Shown: piece after piece, positions 39,615 through 46,585 of the stretch
How positions within the stretch are numbered: the first letter of the stretch is position 1
How the letters are laid out: every line of letters begins with the position of its first letter
Assembly (NCBI GenBank): GCA_034429215.1
Contig: DAOUGI010000074.1
Coordinates: forward strand, 1-53,411
Reading direction: 5' to 3'
Source: JAFGOG01 sp034429215
GTDB taxonomy: Bacteria; Chloroflexota; Anaerolineae; JAAYZQ01
Length of the DNA: 53,411 nucleotides
The notes under the pieces: model-generated
What the model saw: the letters and a program-made list of their open reading frames with translations, nothing else
The model's database searches: none
Told to the model about the DNA's origin: nothing
Position numbers and translations under genes: made by a program

Positions 39615-40220
39615 ATGAGTAGCGACCAGGCCCGGCAGGAAACGGCCATCATCCGGCGGGTGCTCGGCGGCGAGCGCGACGCCTATGGCCTGCTCGTCGA
39701 GCGCTACAACGGCAGTCTGTTCCGCTACCTGGCGCGGATGACCGGCCAGCCGGCCGACGCCGAGGACCTGGCCCAGGAAGCCTTCCTGCGCGCCTACCTG
39801 TCGCTGGCCTCCTACGACCCCACCTACCGCTTTTCCACCTGGCTGTTCCGCATCGCCACCAACCTGGCCATCAACCGGATCAAAGCGTCGAGCAAGATCG
39901 TCAGCCTCGACGAGATGCGCGAGCGCCGCGAAGAGCGCGACGAAGTGCCGCTCGAGCTGGCCGACCCCTGCGACGACAGCCGGCCCGACGTCGCCGCCGA
40001 GCGGTCCGAGATCGTGCGGCTGATCCAAAAGTGCCTGCAGGAGCTGCCCCCCGACTATCGGGCCGTGGTGTCCCTGCGCCACATCGCCCAGCTATCCTAC
40101 AACGAGATTTCCGACAGCATCGGCCTGCCGCTCAACACCGTGCGCACCCGGCTGCACCGCGGCCGCGAGCGGCTGGGCGAGTGCATCGAGGCGCACCTGC
40201 CCAAGGAGGACCGCCGATGA
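39615..40220 (+). CDS. ECF-family RNA polymerase sigma factor
   Basis: A 201-residue ECF sigma factor with region 2 (AYGLLVERYNGSLFRYLARMTG, DAEDLAQEAFLRAYLSLASYD, FSTWLFRIATNLAINRIK) and region 4 (LPPDYRAVVSLRHIAQLSYNEISDSIGLPLNTVRTRLHRGRERL). An acidic linker (ERREERDEVPLELADPCDD) joins them. It is the second gene of the M50-sigma-PrsW unit, starting 9 bases after the protease gene and overlapping the next by ATGA. Such sigma factors are held inactive by zinc-finger anti-sigma factors and released by proteolysis or partner change; the zinc-finger protein at 41422 is the obvious partner. Confidence 0.95.
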   Translation: MSSDQARQETAIIRRVLGGERDAYGLLVERYNGSLFRYLARMTGQPADAEDLAQEAFLRAYLSLASYDPTYRFSTWLFRIATNLAINRIKASSKIVSLDEMRERREERDEVPLELADPCDDSRPDVAAERSEIVRLIQKCLQELPPDYRAVVSLRHIAQLSYNEISDSIGLPLNTVRTRLHRGRERLGECIEAHLPKEDRR

Positions 40221-41359
40221 TCGTCGTCGCCTTTGCCATCGCCCTGCTGCTGCCGCTGGGCTTTCTCTACCTGGTGCGCATCCAGGACCTGTACGGCCAG
40301 GGCCAGTTCAAGCACGTCATCCTGTCCTTCGTCTGGGGCCTGGTCGCCTTTGGCCTGGCCTACGCCGCCAACACCTTCGCCCTCGACGCCATGGGCAACA
40401 CCCGGGCGGCCGCCACCACCCTGCGCACCACCGTGGCCCCCATCGTCGAAGAGATCCTCAAATCGCTCATCCTGATCGCCCTGGCCCGGCGGATGACCTA
40501 TTTCGTCGACGGGGCCATCTACGGCTTTGCCGCCGGCATCGCCTTTTCCATCCTGGAAAACATCCTCTACCTGCTCGACGCCAGGGCAGGCTCGGCCGGC
40601 GGGCAGATGCTGGCCCGGTCCCTGTCTACCTGCCTCATGCACGGCTCGGCCTCGGCCCTGGTCGGCATCGCCATCGGCCGCTTCCGCTACGGCCACGGCG
40701 CCGGCCGCCTCCTGTCGGCCCTGCTCGGCTGGGCGGCCGCCATCGGCCTGCACATGGCCTTTAACCGGCTGGTCAACGCCGGCCCGTCGGCCGGCGCGGT
40801 CATCGGCACGCTGGGGCTGGGCCTGGGCGGCGTGGCGCTGATCATCCTCTTTATCCGTTGGGGGCTGGCCGAGGAAAAGCGCTGGATCGTCGAGACGCTG
40901 GTCGCCGGCAGCGGCGTCACCCGCGGCGAGGTGGCCGTGGTCCGCCGCTACGACCAGATCGACGACCTGCTCGAGCCGATCGTCGAGCGCTTTGGCGAGG
41001 AAAAGGCCGAGCAGGTCGAAGAGTTTCTGCTCAAGCAGGCCCACCTCGGCATCAAGCGCAAAGCCCAGACCATGAGCCAGGACCCCGGCGAAAAAAAGGA
41101 TCTCGCCAAACAGATCGCCGCCCTGCACGACGAGATGGAAGCGATCCGCAAGCAGGTCGGCGTCTACTGCATGACCTACGTGCGGACCATCTTTCCCGAG
41201 GACGCGGTGGCCTGCTGGACCATGCTCGAGCAGAGGCTCAGCGAGCAGGGGCTGCGGGCCTGGGGAGGGCCGTCGCTCCAGGCGTCGTTGGCCGGCCGCG
41301 CCGAGCGCAAGCGGTCGGCGGGCGACATGTGGGACCGGTTGGGCAAGGTTGGGGAGTGA
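40217..41359 (+). CDS. PrsW-family intramembrane protease
   Basis: A 380-residue protein starting at ATG 40217, overlapping the sigma stop. Its seven to eight membrane segments carry all PrsW motifs: APIVEEILKSLIL (EExxK), GFAAGIAFSILENILYL (FxxxEN), CLMHGSASALVGIAIG (His) and GLHMAFN (second His). PrsW makes the first cut in the anti-sigma factor RsiW in Bacillus subtilis. A ~130-residue cytoplasmic tail (VVRRYDQIDDLLEPIVERFGEEKAEQVEEFLLKQ ...) is not present in small PrsW proteins and could bind the sigma/anti-sigma pair. Genes for sigma, protease and M50 protease in one operon strongly suggest regulated proteolysis. Confidence 0.93.
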   Translation: MIVVAFAIALLLPLGFLYLVRIQDLYGQGQFKHVILSFVWGLVAFGLAYAANTFALDAMGNTRAAATTLRTTVAPIVEEILKSLILIALARRMTYFVDGAIYGFAAGIAFSILENILYLLDARAGSAGGQMLARSLSTCLMHGSASALVGIAIGRFRYGHGAGRLLSALLGWAAAIGLHMAFNRLVNAGPSAGAVIGTLGLGLGGVALIILFIRWGLAEEKRWIVETLVAGSGVTRGEVAVVRRYDQIDDLLEPIVERFGEEKAEQVEEFLLKQAHLGIKRKAQTMSQDPGEKKDLAKQIAALHDEMEAIRKQVGVYCMTYVRTIFPEDAVACWTMLEQRLSEQGLRAWGGPSLQASLAGRAERKRSAGDMWDRLGKVGE

Positions 41360-41367
41360 CCGCCTTG

Positions 41368-41397
41368 GGAACTTTTTTGCCGATTCTGTGGTATGCT
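41368..41397 (+). promoter_or_regulatory. candidate ECF-dependent promoter before the anti-sigma-like gene
   Basis: GGAACT (41368-41373) resembles the GGAAC -35 of ECF promoters and is followed by six T. TATGCT (41392-41397, with TGTGG before it) could be a -10 for either sigma class at 18-base spacing. It lies in the 62-base gap between the PrsW stop and ATG 41422, so the partner sigma factor may make its own inhibitor. Confidence 0.45.
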
Positions 41398-41421
41398 ATG
41401 TGGATATCATGACAGGTTACG

Positions 41422-41931
41422 ATGATGACTATTGCTTGTCAGCAGGCTAGCGATTGGCTCGACCAGGCCCTCGAAGGCGCACTGTCCCCCCGCGACCGGC
41501 AGGCCTGGCAGCGCCACCTGGACGAGTGCCCGCGGTGCCGGCGGCGGTTTGAGCTGGCCCGGCGGGCCTCTGACGCGCTGGGCTGCCTGCCCGACGTAGA
41601 GCCGCCGGCCGACATGCCCCAGCGGGTGCTGAGCGCCCTGCCCGCCGTCTCACCCCAGGCGCTGGGCCAGATCGCCGCGGTGGTGCAGCGCGCCGCCGCC
41701 GACCCCGACCTGCGCCGCCGCCTGCGGGCCGACCCGCACGCCACCCTCCGGGCGATGAGCGTCGCCCTGCCTGCCGGGCTGCGCGTCGAGGTCGTCGCCG
41801 AGGCGCCGGCCCCCCTGCCCACCGCCCAGGTGCTTTACCTGCCCCTGCCCGAAGCCTCCCTCCAGCTAGAAGCGCTGGAAGAGCGGTTGGCCGCCACCAG
41901 TTTGGGGTCGCTGTTCGGGCTGTGGTGGTGA
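41422..41931 (+). CDS. soluble zinc-finger anti-sigma-like protein fused to an NHLP leader-like domain
   Basis: The 169-residue protein has two parts. Residues ~1-60 are a zf-HC2/ZAS anti-sigma domain: ACQQASDWLDQALEGALSPR then HLDECPRCRRRFEL with the H-x3-C-x2-C zinc site and a preceding Cys-5. Residues ~75-150 (ALGQIAAVVQRAAADPDLRR, RLRADPHATLRAMSVALPAG, LRVEVVAEA, VLYLPLPE) follow the nitrile-hydratase-like leader (NHLP) pattern: helix, LxxDPxxAL, xxGxxLPxG, VxVVxxxxxxxxLVLP. There is no membrane helix, unlike RsiW-type anti-sigma factors. The tail ends GSLFGLWW. ATG 41422 or the next ATG can start it; the Shine-Dalgarno site is weak. Confidence 0.75.
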   Translation: MMTIACQQASDWLDQALEGALSPRDRQAWQRHLDECPRCRRRFELARRASDALGCLPDVEPPADMPQRVLSALPAVSPQALGQIAAVVQRAAADPDLRRRLRADPHATLRAMSVALPAGLRVEVVAEAPAPLPTAQVLYLPLPEASLQLEALEERLAATSLGSLFGLWW

Positions 41932-41944
41932 GCAGCTGAATTAG

Positions 41945-41985
41945 AAAAGACCTGACAGGTTTTACAAAATCTGTCAGGTCTTTTT
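41945..41985 (+). terminator. R2 palindrome with T-run acting as terminator
   Basis: Arms AAAAGACCTGACAGGTTTT (41945-41963) and AAAATCTGTCAGGTCTTTT (41966-41984) with one mismatch, extended T-run to 41987. It ends the sigma/anti-sigma unit and faces the convergent epimerase gene. Confidence 0.88.
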
Positions 41986-41995
41986 TTACGTCCGG

Positions 41996-43000
41996 CTACG
42001 CCGTCCTCGTGACCGCCCGCCGCTCCCACATCCAATCCCACGGCCAGGGGAAATAGGGCGACTTGCGCACCAGCGCATAGCGCACCAGCGGCCGAAAGGC
42101 CCGGGCCAGCGCCCGCAGGTGCCCCATCTTTGCCGCCATGTCGTTGCAGTAATCGCCCAGGTCCCGCTGCTGATAGTGCAGCAGCCGCTGGCTCTCGGCC
42201 GTGTCCAGCCAGTCGGTGGCAAAGGGCGCCGTCGTAAACGCCGCCGCCGGGAGCATGCCCACCCCTGCCGCCGTCAGCACCCGCTCGACAATCTCGCGGT
42301 AATAGTACTGGCAGCGCGTCCCCCCGCCGATCAACAGCAGCTTGCCCCACACCGCCGGGCTGGCCGTCGCGTTGGCCACCGCCAGCCCCACGTCGCGGGT
42401 GTGCACAAACTCCATCCGGTTGGCCAGCGGCACGTCGAACATGCCCGGGTCCAGCTTGAGCGAGATCGGCATGGCCGCCGCAAAACGCAGGATGGCCCAC
42501 TCCAGCCCTGACGTCCGCACCATCTGCTCGCACTCGACCTTGTGCCGGGCATAGTGCTCCACCGGCCGCACCGGGTCCGACACCGTCCGCGGCGGCGGCT
42601 GGTCCTGGGTCTGGCCGTAGACGTGCAGCGACGAGGCAAACACCAGCCTGGCCGGGTGCGGTTGGGCCTGTAACGCCTCGACGACATTCCGCGTGCCGCC
42701 CACGTTGATCGCCCGCGCCCATTCCGGCTGCTTCTCCGACTCGACCCCCGTGGCCGATAGCTTGGGGACGATGAAAGCCAGGTGGGCCACCACGTCCTGC
42801 CCCTGCACGGCGGCCGCCACGTCGCCGGGGTTGCGCAGGTCGCCCCACATCACCTCGGCCTGGCCGGCGATCCGCAGCGCCGCCTTTTCGTTCACCTTGT
42901 TGTGCAGATCAAAACAGCGCACCCGGTGCCCCTGCTTCAACAGCTCACCCAGCGCGCTGGTCCCCACGTTTCCAAAAGCCCCCGTAAGCAGTACGTTCAT
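41996..43000 (-). CDS. NAD-dependent epimerase/dehydratase (extended SDR)
   Basis: A 334-residue protein from ATG 43000 (GGAGAGC upstream). MNVLLTGAFGNVGTSALGEL is the NAD(P)-binding Rossmann start with GxxGxxG; VVAHLAFIVPK and the active-site YARHK (YxxxK) follow, with Ser in VFASSLHVYGQ. The C-terminal part (TDWLDTAESQRLLHYQQRDLGDY) is the substrate domain of extended SDRs such as UDP-sugar epimerases, but no sugar-specific pattern is clear. It follows a TetR gene on the same strand with 47 bases between, so it is probably the regulated target of that repressor. Confidence 0.9.
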   Translation of the reverse strand: MNVLLTGAFGNVGTSALGELLKQGHRVRCFDLHNKVNEKAALRIAGQAEVMWGDLRNPGDVAAAVQGQDVVAHLAFIVPKLSATGVESEKQPEWARAINVGGTRNVVEALQAQPHPARLVFASSLHVYGQTQDQPPPRTVSDPVRPVEHYARHKVECEQMVRTSGLEWAILRFAAAMPISLKLDPGMFDVPLANRMEFVHTRDVGLAVANATASPAVWGKLLLIGGGTRCQYYYREIVERVLTAAGVGMLPAAAFTTAPFATDWLDTAESQRLLHYQQRDLGDYCNDMAAKMGHLRALARAFRPLVRYALVRKSPYFPWPWDWMWERRAVTRTA

Positions 43001-43047
43001 AGCTCTCCTCCACTCATAGAGCGCGGATTTTCGCACACAAAACAATA

Positions 43048-43080
43048 TCAGCGTTCATCTGCGTTTATCTGCGTCCCAAC
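43048..43080. repeat. CGCAGAT dispersed repeat inside the 3' end of the tetR gene
   Basis: ATCTGCGTTTATCTGCGTCC reading left to right; related to copies at 1111-1153 and 36577-36606. It contains the tetR stop codon. Confidence 0.75.
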
Positions 43081-43677
43081 CTCTTCAACCGCCATCCCAT
43101 TCAACAACATCTGGATCCCGTCGCGCATCACCTGGCCCCAGTTGGCCCCCTCCGGGTCGAGCACCCCCTGCAGCACCATCCCCACCGCCAGCGCCACGAT
43201 CGTCAGCGCCGCCGTGTCGGCGTCCACCGGCCGCAGGCTGCCCTCGGCCACCCCGGCCCGGACGATCTCGGCGAACCGGTCGCGGTAGCGCCGGTAAGGC
43301 GCCACCGTGGCCTGCCACACCTCGCGGTCGTGGCTGGCCTGATCCCAAAACTCGAGGAATATCGGCAGGCGCCCGCTCGCCTCGGAAAAGATCAACCGGG
43401 TCAGCCCGGCCATGCGCAGCAGCCCGTGCGGCACCGTGGGCGCGCCGGCCCGCATCGCTTCCATGCCGGCGTCGAGCCCCTCCAGCCAGCCCTGCAGCGT
43501 CGCCAGGAACAGCGCCTGCTTGCTGGGGAAATGGTGGTAAAAAGCCCCCTTGGTCACCCCGGCCCGCTCGCAGATGACCGCCACGCCGGCAGCGTCATAG
43601 CCGTCGCGGGCAAAGCATTCCTCGGCCGCGTGCAGGATCCGCTCTCTGGTTTTTTCTGCTCGTCGTTGCATGCCCAT
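43048..43677 (-). CDS. TetR-family regulator
   Basis: A 209-residue TetR protein; ATG 43677 (AAGGAAC upstream) is preferred over 43671. The HTH is MQRRAEKTRERILHAAEECF and AGVAVICERAGVTKGAFYHHFPSKQALF. The C-terminal domain (GRLPIFLEFWDQA, RDRFAEIVRAGVAEGSLRPVDADTAAL) is typical. The promoter TTGACA-17-TAAAAT lies at 43740-43712. The last residues (VGTQINADER) are encoded by a dispersed CGCAGAT repeat, which seems to have replaced the original 3' end. Together with the epimerase it forms a two-gene operon, probably autoregulated. Confidence 0.92.
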   Translation of the reverse strand: MGMQRRAEKTRERILHAAEECFARDGYDAAGVAVICERAGVTKGAFYHHFPSKQALFLATLQGWLEGLDAGMEAMRAGAPTVPHGLLRMAGLTRLIFSEASGRLPIFLEFWDQASHDREVWQATVAPYRRYRDRFAEIVRAGVAEGSLRPVDADTAALTIVALAVGMVLQGVLDPEGANWGQVMRDGIQMLLNGMAVEEVGTQINADER

Positions 43678-43711
43678 TGTGTGTTCCTTGAAAACCGACC
43701 CACCGGTATCT

Positions 43712-43740
43712 ATTTTACTAAAATTGACCTTTTGTGTCAA
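43712..43740 (-). promoter_or_regulatory. promoter of the TetR-epimerase operon
   Basis: Minus strand TTGACA (43740-43735), 17 bases, TAAAAT (43717-43712). The spacer is AT-rich; no long palindrome was recognised in it. Confidence 0.78.
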
Positions 43741-43776
43741 ATCGCCGCCATGCGTTTACAAAAATTTACTTTTCTC

Positions 43777-43901
43777 CCTCGCCCAGCCCTGCCACCTGCC
43801 AGGTGGCAGGGCTGGGGTGAGGGGGGAATGCCGCCCCCCAGGCGCCCACCATCATGGGCAGATTCCCGTGCTTGGCGAAAAGTGCGCCCCGGGTGTATAA
43901 T
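43777..43901 (+). other. R1 repeat and promoter before the FG-GAP gene
   Basis: An R1-type palindrome with nested GCCACCTG/CAGGTGGC (43777-43828) is followed by TTGGCG (43872-43877), 18 bases, TATAAT (43896-43901), the likely promoter of the gene starting at 43954. Confidence 0.7.
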
Positions 43902-43953
43902 ACAGGCGCTGTCAGACCCATATTGCACACCAGACTATCATCGAGGAGGAAAA

Positions 43954-46512
43954 ATGGTTGCCAAACTTGCAAGATCGTTTTCCACCCTGCTGGCGTGCCT
44001 GCTGGCCCTGGCCGCCCTGATCTCGCCGGTTGCCCATGGCTTGGCGCAGGCCGCGCCTGGTGGACAGGCGATAGCCCAGGCGAGCGAGCTCGGCGCGGCC
44101 TGCCCCGCTACGATCGACGCACTCGCCTACTTTCGGCAAAAGGTCATCGCCGTTGGCGAGGCCGGCAGCTACTTTGGCCTGGCCGTGGCGCTCTCGGCCG
44201 ACGGCAACACCGCCCTGGTGGGAGCGCCGATCGAGGACGTCGGCGCAAACGCCAACCAGGGCGCGGCCTATCTCTTTGCCCGCAGCGGCGGCCTGTGGAC
44301 CCTGCAGCAGAAACTGGTCGCCGCCGACGGGGCGGGGGCAGACGAGTTCGGCCACGCCGTGGCCCTGTCGGGCGACACGGCCCTGGTGTCGGCCCACCTG
44401 GACGACGGCGGGCAGGGCTCCGTCTACGTCTATGTCCGCAGCGGCGCGGTGTGGAGCCAGCAGCAAAAGCTGACCGCCACGAGCGCCGCGGCAAACGACG
44501 CGTTTGGCGGCTCGGTGGCGCTGTCGGGCGACACGGCCCTGGTGGGGGTGTGGCAGGACGACGCGACCTACACAAACCAGGGCTCGGCCTATCTCTTTAC
44601 CCGCAGCGGCGCCACCTGGACCCAGCAGGCCTACCTGACCGCCGCCGACGGCGCCGAGTCGGACGGGTTCGGCTATTCGGTGGCGCTGGAAGGCGATACC
44701 GCCCTGCTGTCGGCGCCCTTTGACGACTGGGGCTCGGACCAGGGCCAGGGCTCGGCCTATGTCTTTACCCGCAGCGGCACGACCTGGACGCAGCGGGCCC
44801 AACTGACCGCCGCCGACGGCGCAGAGGCCGACCGCTTTGGCGAAGAGGTCGCCCTCTCGGGCGGCACGGCCCTGGTGGGGGCGATCTACGATGACGTCGG
44901 CGCGAACGACGCCCAGGGCTCGGTCTATGTCTTTACCGGCAGCGGCGCGGCCTGGACGGAGCAGGCCCACCTGACCGCCGCCGACGGCGCGGCGGGCGAC
45001 CACTTTGGCGGCTCGGTGGCGCTCGTGGGCGATACGGCCCTGATCGGGGCGCCCACAGACGACGCCGGCGCCCAAGAGAACCTGGGCTCGGTCTATATCT
45101 TTACCCGCAGCGGCGCGACCTGGACCCAGCGGGCCTACCTGACCGCCGCCGACGGCGTGGGCGGCGACTTTTACGGCATCTCGGTGGCGCTCGCGGGCGA
45201 CACCGCCCTGGTAGGCGCCATGTACGACGACGTCGGCGCCAACGCCAGCCAGGGCTCGGCCTACGTCTTGACCGGCAGCGGGGCCGCCTGGAGCCTGCAA
45301 CAGAAACTGGCCTCTTCCGACGGCGCGGCGGGCGACAGTTTCGGCATCGCCGTGGCGGTCAAGGGCGACACGGCCCTGGTGGGCGCGCCCAACGACGACA
45401 TCGGCGCCAACGCCGACCAGGGCTCGGCCTATGTCTTTGTCCGCGGCGCGGCGGGCTGGGAGCTGCAGCAAAAGCTGACCGCCGACGACGGCGCGGCGAC
45501 CGACCTGTTCGGCTATGCGGTGGCGCTCTCGGGCGACGGCAACAAAGCCCTGGTGGGCGCCTACTCTGCCGACGGCGTCGGCAATGCCAACCAGGGCGCG
45601 GCCTATGTCTTTGTCCGCAGCGGCGCGACCTGGACCCAGCAGGCCAAGCTGACCGCCATGGACGGCGATGACGGCGACGCCTTTGGCATCTCGGTGGCCC
45701 TCACGGCCGATGGCAACACCGCCCTGGTGGGCGCCTTCCTGAGCGACCCGGACGCCATTGCCGACCAGGGCGCGGCCTATGTCTTTACCTCTGGCGGCCT
45801 GTACTGGTCGCTGCAGCAAAAACTGTTCGCCGCCGACGGCGCGGCCGGCGACAACTTGGGCCGGTCGGTGGCGATCTCTGGCGACCTCGCCCTGGTGGGC
45901 GCGCCCCGGGATCAGGTCGGCGCCAACACCCTCCAGGGCTCGGCCTATGTCTTTTCCCGGAGCGGCGCCACCTGGACCGAGCAAGAAAAGCTGACCGCCT
46001 CTGACGGCGCGGCGCAGGATTGGTTCGGCTTTTCCGTGGCGATCTACGGCGACACCGCCCTGGTGGGAGCCTATAACGACGACGTCGGCCCCAACGACGA
46101 CCAGGGCTCGGCCTACGTTTTCACCCAGGTCACCGCCGATACCTGGGCGCAGCAGGCCCAACTGACCGCCTCGGACGGCGAAGACGACGACTTTTTTGGA
46201 CGGTCCGTAGCGCTTGGGAACGGCGTGGCCCTGGTGGGCGCCTACGACGACTCGGTCGGCGCCAACCCCGACCAGGGCTCGGCCTACTACTTTATTGGCA
46301 GCGACGCGGCCTGGACCGAGCAGGCGCAGATGATCGCCCCGGACGGCGCGGCAAGCGACCTGTTTGGCGTAGCCGTGGCGTTGTCGGGCAGGACGTTCCT
46401 GGTCGGGGCGCACGAAGACGACATCGGCGCCAACGCCAACCAGGGCTCGGCCTATCTCTTCAACCTGCCCTACACCATCCACCTGCCGCTTGTCTTGAGG
46501 ACCGGCCCATAG
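43954..46512 (+). CDS. large secreted FG-GAP (integrin-like) propeller protein
   Basis: The 852-residue protein starts at ATG 43954 after GAGGAGGA and has the signal peptide SFSTLLACLLALAALISPVAHGLAQ. From residue ~55 to 830 it is a run of about 14 FG-GAP-type repeats of ~52-56 residues, each with DxFGxSVALSGDTALVGA, then YDDVGANxxQGSAYVF and RSGATWTQQ-x-LTAxDGA. These should form one or two seven-bladed beta-propellers. The tail TIHLPLVLRTGP has the LPLV-type ending. Repeats are highly alike at DNA level, so expansion and contraction by recombination is plausible. The role is likely in surface binding. Confidence 0.9.
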   Translation: MVAKLARSFSTLLACLLALAALISPVAHGLAQAAPGGQAIAQASELGAACPATIDALAYFRQKVIAVGEAGSYFGLAVALSADGNTALVGAPIEDVGANANQGAAYLFARSGGLWTLQQKLVAADGAGADEFGHAVALSGDTALVSAHLDDGGQGSVYVYVRSGAVWSQQQKLTATSAAANDAFGGSVALSGDTALVGVWQDDATYTNQGSAYLFTRSGATWTQQAYLTAADGAESDGFGYSVALEGDTALLSAPFDDWGSDQGQGSAYVFTRSGTTWTQRAQLTAADGAEADRFGEEVALSGGTALVGAIYDDVGANDAQGSVYVFTGSGAAWTEQAHLTAADGAAGDHFGGSVALVGDTALIGAPTDDAGAQENLGSVYIFTRSGATWTQRAYLTAADGVGGDFYGISVALAGDTALVGAMYDDVGANASQGSAYVLTGSGAAWSLQQKLASSDGAAGDSFGIAVAVKGDTALVGAPNDDIGANADQGSAYVFVRGAAGWELQQKLTADDGAATDLFGYAVALSGDGNKALVGAYSADGVGNANQGAAYVFVRSGATWTQQAKLTAMDGDDGDAFGISVALTADGNTALVGAFLSDPDAIADQGAAYVFTSGGLYWSLQQKLFAADGAAGDNLGRSVAISGDLALVGAPRDQVGANTLQGSAYVFSRSGATWTEQEKLTASDGAAQDWFGFSVAIYGDTALVGAYNDDVGPNDDQGSAYVFTQVTADTWAQQAQLTASDGEDDDFFGRSVALGNGVALVGAYDDSVGANPDQGSAYYFIGSDAAWTEQAQMIAPDGAASDLFGVAVALSGRTFLVGAHEDDIGANANQGSAYLFNLPYTIHLPLVLRTGP

Positions 46513-46549
46513 CCAGGGGCCAAGGCCGTCGACCCCCCTGAAACTGAAA

Positions 46550-46580
46550 GCCTCGCGCAGGTTGAAAACCTGCGCGAGGC
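46550..46580. terminator. hairpin between convergent FG-GAP and flavoprotein genes
   Basis: 14-bp arms GCCTCGCGCAGGTT (46550-46563) and complement (46567-46580), loop GAA. Strong stem, no T-run on either side. Confidence 0.7.
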
Positions 46581-46585
46581 CTTGC

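Noticed and set aside
43912..46482. An 856-codon open frame on the minus strand across the FG-GAP gene
   Set aside because: It mirrors the regular FG-GAP repeats on the plus strand; the predicted protein is a low-complexity Gly/Arg/Ala pattern with no signal or domain, and the plus frame has a signal peptide, ribosome-binding site and promoter.
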